Shown in pieces: positions 22,666 to 31,058 of a DNA stretch of 64,000 nucleotides; positions within the stretch are counted from its first letter, which is position 1, and the number at the start of each line of letters is the position of its first letter. This DNA comes from Septoria linicola. Taxonomy: Eukaryota; Ascomycota; Dothideomycetes; Mycosphaerellales; Mycosphaerellaceae. Location: NCBI GenBank assembly GCA_024114885.1, contig CP099419.1, forward strand, positions 930,001 to 994,000. Direction: 5' to 3'. Under the pieces are notes generated by a model. The model did no database searches. It saw only the letters and a program-made list of their open reading frames with translations, and had not been told where the DNA came from. The position numbers were made by a program, and so were the translations under genes.

Positions 22666-23277
22666 TCATAAGCGTATCTCTTCAAACTCCTCATCCTGTG
22701 GAAATCCAAGATGCAGTCGTCCACACGTTGCCCACTCCAGAACGGCACCGACGCCAGTCTCGAAGTCAATTACGCGGCCGCCATGCTCTTCGTCTTCGCT
22801 CAGGAACATGCACTGCAGGCCTTCGCCGCTGACTGCCTTCTGCCAATCCGGAACGCAAAAGCCGAATAGTTGTCCGCTGACATCCCAGTATGTCTGCTGT
22901 TTTGTGTTGATGTATTTGAAGTTGCCCTTGACCCGAAATGTGATAGGCGTGTTTCTGTTCCGCGCAAATAGCTCTTTCACTTGCTTAGCAGTGGTGCTGG
23001 CCGGAGGTTGCTCGCGCTTCTTGGGTTGGAAGTTTGTGATCATCACAAACGGTGCTGCGTCGTCTTTCTCAGCCAAGTCCACATCGCCATCTTGGTCGAT
23101 AGTGTAGGCAACGCCGTCTATCTGAATCAAGTCACTCTCTTCGTCCTCAAGAAAGCCGATGCCGTGACTGCCTTGCGTCTTGAGGAACGGCACAGGCGGG
23201 CCTCCATCTTTCAGACCAGCATTGTACGCCGAGAGCAGCGAGTATTGGAAGATGTCGTTCGGTATCGTCTTCGCCAT
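22666..23277 (-). CDS. Alpha-acetolactate decarboxylase-like protein lacking the metal-binding histidines
   Basis: A 203-residue single-exon protein. The N-terminus (IFQYSLLSAYNAGLKDGG), the segment IDGVAYTIDQDGDV and the FRVKGNF strand match the bacterial/fungal AldC (BudA/AlsD) family, which turns 2-acetolactate into acetoin. In active enzymes zinc is held by His-x-His in a G-Y-H-L-H-F motif and by the His of G-G-H-V. Here these read GLQCMF and GGRV, so all three ligands are missing; the arginine of the F-R-V strand is kept. The frame is intact, so this looks like a non-metal or non-catalytic homologue rather than a decayed gene. It is divergent from a ketopantoate-reductase-like gene (584 bp between starts), and its stop lies 82 bp from that of the kinase. 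Confidence 0.82.
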   Translation of the reverse strand: MAKTIPNDIFQYSLLSAYNAGLKDGGPPVPFLKTQGSHGIGFLEDEESDLIQIDGVAYTIDQDGDVDLAEKDDAAPFVMITNFQPKKREQPPASTTAKQVKELFARNRNTPITFRVKGNFKYINTKQQTYWDVSGQLFGFCVPDWQKAVSGEGLQCMFLSEDEEHGGRVIDFETGVGAVLEWATCGRLHLGFPQDEEFEEIRL

Positions 23278-23861
23278 GCTGAACGTTCGAGGTCAAGCTG
23301 CCCAGCAAATACGTCAGACTTGCTGTGTGCCCACAAGGTCGGTGTTCAGACCTAGAGCTATCGATTTGAGTTCTGTCAATTGAAACGTGATAGCCTGCAT
23401 GCCTGCCTCACCGCTTTCGCATGCAGCTAGATGCTCGTGGCACGATGCGGGACAGCAAGTACATCCTCACTTCCATTTCACGCTCTACTCGGCAGCAGCA
23501 TACGAAGCTTCCAACGGCCCTCACCTTGAGACGAAAGACCGGGCCCGCTAGAAATGGCCATGAGATTCGCGACGCAGTCGTACGCGACAATGTTGCCCGT
23601 TCGGCCAAAGGAAGGGCGCGCATCTGCCAAGCTGATGCAATGCCGAAGTCGCTATTGGATCAACGACTCCCACCTTTTGCCATCCATTCGTGTCTTTGCC
23701 TCGATGGAGCTGCTTCTCAGAGCTCGAGAACGAATAGACGGGAACGAGAGAAATTCATCTGCTTTACAACTTATAAGCACGATCAAAGGACTAGAGACGA
23801 CCGCTGTTCACCCACAACAAGGACCAACCCTTGCCCAGTCTCACCTTAGTCATCAAACAGC
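23278..23861. promoter_or_regulatory. Shared divergent promoter region (AldC-like / PanE-like)
   Basis: 584 bp between two divergent start codons. Small frames here overlap on both strands and look non-coding. A CT/CA-rich stretch just before 23862 is typical of fungal 5' leaders. Co-regulation is possible but not shown. Confidence 0.4.
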
Positions 23862-24902
23862 ATGTCTCCCACCCCCAAGATCCTCTTCCACGGCACCGGA
23901 GCAATCGGCACAATATACGCATACCAACTTATAAAAGCCGGCTGCGACGTAACAGCAATCTGTCGATCAAACTACACAGCAGCCAAACAAAATGGCTTCC
24001 ACATCAACTCCGACCTCTACGGAAAGAACCTCCACATCAAGCCCAAAGTCGTGAGAACGCCAGAAGAAGCTGCCCAAGACGGTCCATACGATTATCTGCT
24101 TGTATCGTGTAAAGCTCTGCCAGAAGCAAAAACTGCCGAGACGATAGCTTCCGCTGTAACGGCAGGACGGACGACGATTGTGTTGGTGCAGAATGGAATT
24201 GATATCGAGCAAGAATATGCGGAACGCTTTCCGGAAAACCCGCTGTTGAGCTGTGTTGTCTATCTTCCTGCGACGCAGACCTCGCCAGGGCATGTGAGCA
24301 TGGGCGGTATCGAGCGGTTAGAGATCGGAGCGTTCCCAGCTAGTGCTCGCAGCAATCCGACAGTCAAGACCTCAATAGACAATCTGATCGAGCACCTGAA
24401 GGCCGGAGGTGGAAATCCTGTGTATCACGAAGACATCCAAGAACTTCGCTGGTACAAACTACTACTCAACGCACCATGGAACCCCATCTGCGCCCTCACA
24501 CTATCACGAGATCTGGCCTTCCTAGCTTCTTCGGATGCGGCAGAACCCCTGATCAATGGTGTGCTGGACGAAGTGATAGCAGTATCTCAAGCTCTTGGCT
24601 ACAAGAGTGTCACTCGACAAGCAGCAGGTCAGGGCCTAGCTACAATCAAAGGTCGCAAAGGCACTACACCTGGGATCGAGCCGAGTATGCTAGTTGATGT
24701 GCTCTGGACCAGAAGGACTGAGCACGAAGTAATTTTGGGGAATCCAGTGCGCATAGCACAGAAACTTGGGGTGCCTGTGCCCAGGATGGAGATGCTATAT
24801 GCTATGGTCAAGGCATTAGATCTAGCGCATCAGAAGAGGAAAGAGGGAAAGAGCTTGGATGATGAGGACCTGGCTGACATGTATGCAGATATCGAACACT
24901 AG
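23862..24902 (+). CDS. 2-dehydropantoate 2-reductase family (ApbA/PanE-like) oxidoreductase
   Basis: A 346-residue single-exon protein with the ketopantoate reductase layout. The N-terminal NADP-binding fold begins KILFHGTGAIGTIYAYQL (G-x-G-x-x-G at residues 11-16), and VLVQNGID is the usual VxxQNG motif. The C-terminal ApbA_C helical domain contains WYKLLLNAPWNPICAL, the K-x3-N-x3-NP pattern that holds the catalytic lysine. The family reduces 2-ketopantoate to pantoate for coenzyme A synthesis, but fungi have several paralogues that reduce other 2-keto acids. No targeting signal is evident. The substrate is therefore uncertain even though the fold and catalytic residues look intact. Confidence 0.88.
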   Translation: MSPTPKILFHGTGAIGTIYAYQLIKAGCDVTAICRSNYTAAKQNGFHINSDLYGKNLHIKPKVVRTPEEAAQDGPYDYLLVSCKALPEAKTAETIASAVTAGRTTIVLVQNGIDIEQEYAERFPENPLLSCVVYLPATQTSPGHVSMGGIERLEIGAFPASARSNPTVKTSIDNLIEHLKAGGGNPVYHEDIQELRWYKLLLNAPWNPICALTLSRDLAFLASSDAAEPLINGVLDEVIAVSQALGYKSVTRQAAGQGLATIKGRKGTTPGIEPSMLVDVLWTRRTEHEVILGNPVRIAQKLGVPVPRMEMLYAMVKALDLAHQKRKEGKSLDDEDLADMYADIEH

Positions 24903-25155
24903 CTGTAGGCACTCACGTAAAGCGCTCGACGCTCGTTGTCGATGCGATGAGCCCATTGCTGACTATTTAGTGCGCCTGGTAGATCTGGCTTCTTACAAAT
25001 CGTGGAATGCTACGAGTGATGTTTCCGTCCCCGTCTCTCAAGCGAGGTCATCTGCGTAGGAGTTTCCGTGCCTAACTGGATTTCGCGTTCTTAACGCAGC
25101 CATCTTGCGACTGTCTCTTCTTGCTGATGCTACGATCACATCTGCAATCCCAAGT

Positions 25156-25836
25156 TCAATCTTGCAGCCACCGAGCGTCGGTCATGCCAGCTACCTTGCG
25201 GTATGATGCAAGAGCCGCTTCACACCGCGTCCAGTATCGTCCACGGCTCATGACTGTAATAATCGTTGCCGTGACCACGACATCCCACGCGTTTGGCGAC
25301 TCAGACGGCATCAAATTCAAATGCCCAAGCTCTCGTGCATGGATCTTTCGGCACCATCGCATCAAGTTTGGCCAGTCCAGTCCGCCCGAAAGTTCGTAGA
25401 TGTTAACATTGCTGCCCTTATGTGCCGGAAGGAGAGACAAACGCAGAGCACAAAACCTCGAGAGTAACGTAGAGTCGCAGTTATCAATGCATATGCTGAG
25501 GCAGTTCTCGAATAACCAGATTCCAGCAGCTTCCTTGCGAATCTGTTTACAAGTTGAGAGCAATGCAGGTATCCTCAGAACTTGCGTGATCTCAATCGCG
25601 TCCTCCCAATCCCTTTCTGTCGCGGGTACTGAGCCATCAACGACCAGCACAAAGCGATAAATGCGGTTGCGAAGTTCTGCTGGAAGAAGTAGAAGCGGAC
25701 AATCCTGGCTCTGATATTGTTTAATGGGCTGTCTCTTGATCGGTTGAGACGCCAAAGGCTTTGGTAGCGGTCCCGTCAGGATGGGCACTGGTACCAGCAG
25801 GAAAGCCGGCATGAACAGGCTGAGTATAATGCCCAT
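25156..25836 (-). CDS. F-box-like LPxELRxRIY family protein, paralogue A
   Basis: A 226-residue single-exon protein starting MGIILSLFMPAFLLVPVPIL; the frame is open further upstream, but this Met aligns with the start of the neighbouring paralogue. A hydrophobic N-terminus is followed by LLLLPAELRNRIYRFVLV at about residue 45, the motif opening a large family of fungal F-box-like proteins common in Dothideomycetes. The rest (CKQIRKEA, the LMRWCRKIH segment) matches the gene at 26222-26893. It has about ten extra residues where paralogue B has its intron. Function unknown; the motif suggests a protein-interaction module. Confidence 0.78.
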   Translation of the reverse strand: MGIILSLFMPAFLLVPVPILTGPLPKPLASQPIKRQPIKQYQSQDCPLLLLPAELRNRIYRFVLVVDGSVPATERDWEDAIEITQVLRIPALLSTCKQIRKEAAGIWLFENCLSICIDNCDSTLLSRFCALRLSLLPAHKGSNVNIYELSGGLDWPNLMRWCRKIHARELGHLNLMPSESPNAWDVVVTATIITVMSRGRYWTRCEAALASYRKVAGMTDARWLQD

Positions 25837-26221
25837 GATGGTTTGCGATGATGTTGTGTTTGTGTCTTTTTCTGGAATGCGCGAAAGGAAGAGCTGTGAA
25901 GTCAGTGTGCTCTTCGCGCCTGCTCTTGCTCTCACTCCAGCTCGTCAACTTGTTGGCAAGTCGCCAAGCATGGCAAGTGCGACTTGAGGTAAGCATACAC
26001 GATAGCAAGAACAAAACACATTAGAATTGAGCATTCGCACCAACTCTTGAAGGGGTGCACCAAGCAAGTATTCTCGTCGCATCATAGCTCGAGATGTAGC
26101 ACTGATCAGAACTGTAATCGCTACCTGCAGAAGAGAGGCAGCCCACGACAGCTCTTTCACGATATTTTGCGGACCCAATGCCGATGCATCAGTGGTTGTC
26201 AAGCTCCAGTAAGTCCCATTG

Positions 26222-26893
26222 TCACATAGTCTGACTGTCGCTGCTACGCAACCACATCGCCTTCATGCCGCCAGCAACGGCACGGAATGCCAACAATGCC
26301 TGCTCGCAATGCTTCCACTCGAGTCCGCGATGAGTTTGCGCCATTGTAGTCGCTGCAACAACGACCTTCTCGTCCTTGAAGCGCGTTTCCGGCGAGACAG
26401 CATTGAGCCTGCCCTCGTGAATTGTACGGCACCATCGCATCAGATTAGCCCAGTCTCCGCGACCTCTGAAAGATGGGTGGATATAGTGCAGGGCTGGCTG
26501 CTCCGGCAGGTCGTGAGCTTTCGCAAGAGCGCGAAACTTGGCAAGTAAGTCGGCGTCGCAGTCCGTAATGGTAATTTTGAAGTGATTTTCGTGCCACCAC
26601 ATCTTAGTTGCCTCTCCGCGAATCGTCTTGCATGTCGAGAGCAACGCTGGCTGGTTCAGGTCCTTCGTGATCTCAATAGCAGTCTCGGCGACCAGTGCTA
26701 GCTCGTAAATGCGGGTTCGCAGCTCGCCTGGCAAGCGGAGTAGATGGCACTGCTATGATGAGTGCATATCTCTGAGTCGATCAGATGTCGTACATACCGG
26801 CTGTGGTCGAGGTGGTGATGGCATTGGGCCAGTGAGTAACGGGACTGGTACCAGATGTACCTTGCGCATGAGGAAGCTGATGATTGCGCCCAT
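26222..26893 (-). CDS. F-box-like LPxELRxRIY family protein, paralogue B (2 exons)
   Basis: Exons 26798-26893 and 26222-26752 are separated by a 45-bp intron (GTATGT...TAG), giving 208 residues. Exon 1 encodes MGAIISFLMRKVHLVPVPLL, which aligns with the N-terminus of the gene at 25156-25836. Exon 2 carries LLRLPGELRTRIYELALV and then CKTIRGEA and WANLMRWCRTIHEG, again shared with paralogue A. The two genes are head-to-tail on one strand about 400 bp apart: an old tandem duplication, clearly diverged, with an intron in one copy only. Function unknown. Confidence 0.78.
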
Positions 26894-27220
26894 ATCGACT
26901 TGGCCCAAAGACGTTGAGCTACGTGAAGAAGTCTATTGCGGGATTCGGAAGGGTAGTTGTAGACCTGGACTGGCTTCGAATGCGAGCTCACTTGTGTCGC
27001 TTCACTAGCTGCAGCTAAGTGGAGGTGATGCGCGCAACGGCGCAACTGAAGATAGACGTACATTAGCATTCCATTACCTACATATCGGCGGTCTCCACAA
27101 TCGCTTTCACGCTTCCTGCTTTCCAAATGAATGATGGGTATCTCAGCGGATCAAAAACAACACGCTCGCTATACAATCTCATGTCCAATCTGTTCGCTCA
27201 CAAATGCAGTACCACTTCCA

Positions 27221-28225
27221 TTAACAACATCTTCCTCCGCCTCCAGCCAATCCAAGCACGCCTCCCTTCCGCCTTCGCCTTCTCGTGCTACCTCCATATC
27301 CATCACTGGTAAGGCCTCCTGACTTGATACTGCTAGACCCGTCGTCAAATCTGTAGTAGTCCGCATCTCCGTACTGTATGCCGCTCATCGGGTCGTCGGG
27401 ATCAATCTCGCCAAGTTCAATTTTGGTCAAGATAATCCTCGCAAGTTTGTTAAAGGCTTCTTCGACACCATCTCCGGACAGTGCGCTCACTTCCATAGCT
27501 GCAGGTATCCGGTTCTGACTGGCCCAATTTGCTGATATATTCGTGCTTACGCCTCTGTCGTTGTCGCTTGCTACTGTCGCTCTTTGCTGGCTGCCCAGGC
27601 CGGTGGGCATGTTGCCTGGGCCAATTGTTCCTGTCCGACTGCTCAGACTGCCAAATGCATCGCCATCTAGCAGGCTTTCCTGCTGCACTTCTCTCGCCAG
27701 TTCTGGGTCTTCCTTTAGGTCTTTCTTATTGCCGACCAACACAACACTTAGTTGCGGGCTACCTAAAGTTCTTGCATCTCGCAAGAACTCCCCCAGTCCT
27801 CGAAACGAATCCGGATTGCTCACATCATACACCAAGATTGCGCCTGCCGCACCTCGATAGTACGATCTGCTCACACTTCGAAATCTCTCGGTGCCCGCAG
27901 TATCCCAAAGCTGCAGTTTTATCCGTTTCCTCCGCGGCGCCGCGTCTCTCCCTCGATATGTCCCGTTCACCGCTCCCATGTCACCGACTTTGACAATCTT
28001 GCTCGCAAACTCTACACCGATTGTCTGGGAGGATAAGATGCGCCATTCCGACTTGACGAATCGATGTAATAAGCACGACTTCCCGCTATTCGAGGGCCCA
28101 AGCAGAATGATCTTGGCGAGATAGTCGTACATGGATCCCAGCTCTTGCGGGCCATGGCTGCTTGACGGAATGTCGGTGTTGGATGTGTTGGCTGACGAGG
28201 CGGTGCCTCTTCTTTGGCGAACCAT
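27221..28225 (-). CDS. Rab-family small GTPase, Rab4/Ypt4-like, with large internal insertions
   Basis: A 334-residue single-exon protein, much longer than a usual Rab of about 210. After a 30-residue Ser-rich leader come the P-loop LLGPSNSGKSCLL, switch I SQTIGVEF, switch II WDTAGTERFRS, NKKD and the SAL box (VSALSGDG). It ends GRCC, a double-cysteine geranylgeranylation signal. The G2 sequence and YDYLAKIILLG are most like Rab4/Ypt4, which act in endosomal recycling. About 15 extra residues sit before the switch II strand, and about 55 extra Ser/Gly/Asn-rich residues between NKKD and SAL. The tail is also long, with a basic RRRRRKGG stretch. All nucleotide-binding motifs are intact. Confidence 0.9.
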   Translation of the reverse strand: MVRQRRGTASSANTSNTDIPSSSHGPQELGSMYDYLAKIILLGPSNSGKSCLLHRFVKSEWRILSSQTIGVEFASKIVKVGDMGAVNGTYRGRDAAPRRKRIKLQLWDTAGTERFRSVSRSYYRGAAGAILVYDVSNPDSFRGLGEFLRDARTLGSPQLSVVLVGNKKDLKEDPELAREVQQESLLDGDAFGSLSSRTGTIGPGNMPTGLGSQQRATVASDNDRGVSTNISANWASQNRIPAAMEVSALSGDGVEEAFNKLARIILTKIELGEIDPDDPMSGIQYGDADYYRFDDGSSSIKSGGLTSDGYGGSTRRRRRKGGVLGLAGGGGRCC

Positions 28226-29845
28226 GAATGGAGATCAGTTGGAGAGTGGATGTCATCGAGAGCGCATGGCGGTGATTGTGTGCAGCAGCAGATCTGATAG
28301 CTGCGATAAGAACTTGCGATTGTGCCACAACGGTCACCTGCGCTATGAGGTGCTGATGGAGTGGTCTTGGCACGCGTGGGGCATCACATGCGAACTCCTT
28401 CCTTCCCGTCGAACTCTCTTCCTTAATTCCTCGACCATCACAACATGGCGACCATGAACGCATCAAAAGCGGTTCATCTTACAGCTGAAGCAGACGCTGG
28501 CAAGCTCGAATCTACGATTGAGACTCGCCTGCTAGCAGCCACGATCACACCATCATTCTTCAACCGATGCTGTTGTATATGGCCTCAATCACGAATGACG
28601 ATCTCGGATGTAGGATCACTGTCGCTTCCAGCTGATCAAAAGGAATGGCACATGCCAGAGTCGAACAGTGTTACTGCTTGCACCCTCCAATGGTTGTATC
28701 CGGAGCTCCGCCGTTCTCTATGGCGGTCAGTCTTGCTCACAACTTTGACCCAGGTCTATCGAGACGGACCGTGGGCAATCTACCATTTCAACGACGACCA
28801 GTGCATCCGCGCGTGCTCCCGTCGTGCGACGAGGTGCGGCTGTGCACTGGGAAGGCGTATCTAGCTCTATGCCGCACGTCTGACTTACTGATCCGAGCGA
28901 CAGACACATGGAAAGGATATCGAGTCTATCAAGCGCGAGCATTGACGAGACATCACGATGAGAAACAGCTTATCTGTTTTCTCCGTTATGCTGGTGACGG
29001 CTTCCGCGGTAACAAGCATCTTTTCCAGCACAAGGACGACCTAGCTAGCGATCGTGGCAGTCGTCAGTCGTAGTCGAGAATGCTGCAGTCGCCCTGCTTC
29101 ATGCTCCACATGAGCTTCGCAACGAAGGAGGTCGCCGCCTTGCACGAAACACTCTTTCCGCGAAATCATCGTAACTGGGAGCAAGCACGCCGAGCCAGTA
29201 TCCGACGTTTCCCATCAAGCAGTAGCAGAGAGGAGCCATGACTGGTCACGATTGCATCGGCGAAGAAGATAGCCAAGAGCTACGCAAGGTGAACTTCTAG
29301 GCTGCAGTCCGCCATGCTTCTGGAAACTGTCAAACGTGGGTTCTTGGTCTCTTCCGGGCTGCGTTCATCGAGAATACTGTAGCCTGACAGTGAGCACACT
29401 GTAACTACTCGCATGAGAAGCTCGATTTGTTGACGCGTCGTGGCTTCGCAAAAATGAAATGGCCTGATCTGGAGCACAAGAAACGCTGGCTGCTTCCTGT
29501 TTGCTCTTGCCTAAATGGCGCATCTATACCTGACGCCAACGGTCTATATCGGCTATTTGCTGGGACAAGCGCAGTGGCCTATGTTTGGCACCAAAGGGTA
29601 CCAGCGGACTTGGCACACTTGGCGACGATAAGATACTTTCGCCAAGGCGACACTCGCGCTATCCGCTTTGATGCCGCTCTCCTTGTCCGCTACCTTGTGC
29701 GATCGGAAGGCTGTGTTGACTATTCGATGTCTTCAATTTCCGTCGGTCGCAGGAGCGACTTCATTTCTACAAGGCATGTTTAGACATCGACTCCTTCTCC
29801 AGCACTAACTATCAGCTTCTTCATCCCATTGGAACAACAGCAGCT
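28226..29845. other. 1.6-kb region without a supportable gene
   Basis: Several frames of 60-142 codons overlap here on both strands. None has domain character, splice sites that join it to another frame, or a convincing start. The base composition is ordinary, not RIP-like. It must contain the promoter of the Rab gene (left) and of the transporter at 29846 (right). A non-coding transcript is possible but unsupported. Confidence 0.5.
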
Positions 29846-30914
29846 ATGATGGAAGCGTATACTCCAGCCCAGACGATGCAGCTCATCGTCCGCATGGGCG
29901 AGAAGAAAGCCAAAACCCGTCTCGACAAGTTCTTCACCAACAGCTTCCTCGCCGGTCCACTCCTGGGATTTGGCTGCGCTCTATCACTCTCCACCGCTAC
30001 AGCCCCATGGTACCAAGAAAACGCCCCTGGCCTAATTCGCACGATTTCAGCTTGCTTCTTTCCCATCGGGCTCATCCTAGTCGTTCTCACGGGAGCAGAA
30101 TTGTTCACGAGTACAGTCATGTTTCTTCCAGTCGCCTGCCTCGAGCGAAGGATTACTATACTTGACCTTGGCCGAGGGCTTGGAGTAGCTTTCTTCGGGA
30201 ATCTCCTGGGAATGTTGTTCTTTATGGCTGTGATCTGTGGCTATGGAGGGATCTTCGATGACGAGGAGATGAAGAAACAGGCTGCGAAGAATGCAGTCAA
30301 GAAGGCTGTTGAGGTGGAGTGGTGGCAGATCTTCATCAAAGCTATCGCTGGTGAGTACTGTCTAAACGATTGGACATTCAGATCTTCGAGGCTTGCTAAT
30401 GATCGTGACAGCCAATTGGCTCGTCTGCCTCGCCGTCTTCTTCGCCAACTCCAGTCGTGAAATCGGATCGAAAATTATGGCCATGTGGTGGCCTATCATG
30501 ACGTTCGTCGCTCTTGGAATGGATCACGTCGTGGCAAACTTCTTTCTCATTCCGATTGGAATCTGGTGTGGTGCACCTATCGGAGTCTGGTACTACATCT
30601 ACAAATCCATGCTTCCATCTCTCGTTGGTAACGCGATTGGTGGAGGCGTGTTCGTTGGTGTGATGTACTGGTAAGCCTTCCCTCTTCCGGAATTTTCGTG
30701 GATATTGGCTAATAGATAGCATAGGTATATTCACATGACGGGCAAAGAAGCCGTGGCAGCGGATTTCGATAAGCCGGAGCAGAACTGTGACGTGCCGCTA
30801 GTCAAAGTGCAGAGGCCGTCGGTCTACGATAGCTATGCGTCTAGTATCGATGGCTTCAAACATAGCGCGAGGTCGTCTGTGGAGGTAGCGAGAACACCAT
30901 GGCCGGCGGTGTGA
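29846..30914 (+). CDS. Formate/nitrite transporter (FNT) family membrane protein (3 exons)
   Basis: Exons 29846-30350, 30412-30670 and 30725-30914; introns of 61 and 54 bp keep frame, giving 317 residues. The start could be either of two adjacent ATG codons. The protein shows the FNT pattern: TNSFLAGPLLGFGCALSLS, LTGAELFTSTVMF, ANWLVCLAVFFANSSREIGSKI, and ALGMDHVVANFFLIPIG, together giving the six-helix pentameric channel fold. Fungal members carry formate or nitrite across the plasma membrane. The soluble C-terminal tail of about 60 residues is family-typical. No nitrate-assimilation gene is nearby, so the substrate cannot be fixed from context. It converges on MRC1. Confidence 0.92.
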
Positions 30915-31058
30915 GTGAATAGATTTTGCGCAATTCAAAAGTCACGCTCTCACGAGCAAGGCATATCATAGCATTCTACGCCCTGAACAATACGCCCGTC
31001 GCTCGCTATGCAAAATGGTCACTTCATCGAACACCACACAAACACCCTTCTCACGCGT

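Noticed and set aside
28445..29783. Several frames of 118-142 codons on the plus strand
   Set aside because: They overlap one another in different frames and have no domain, no convincing splice sites and no conserved-looking composition.
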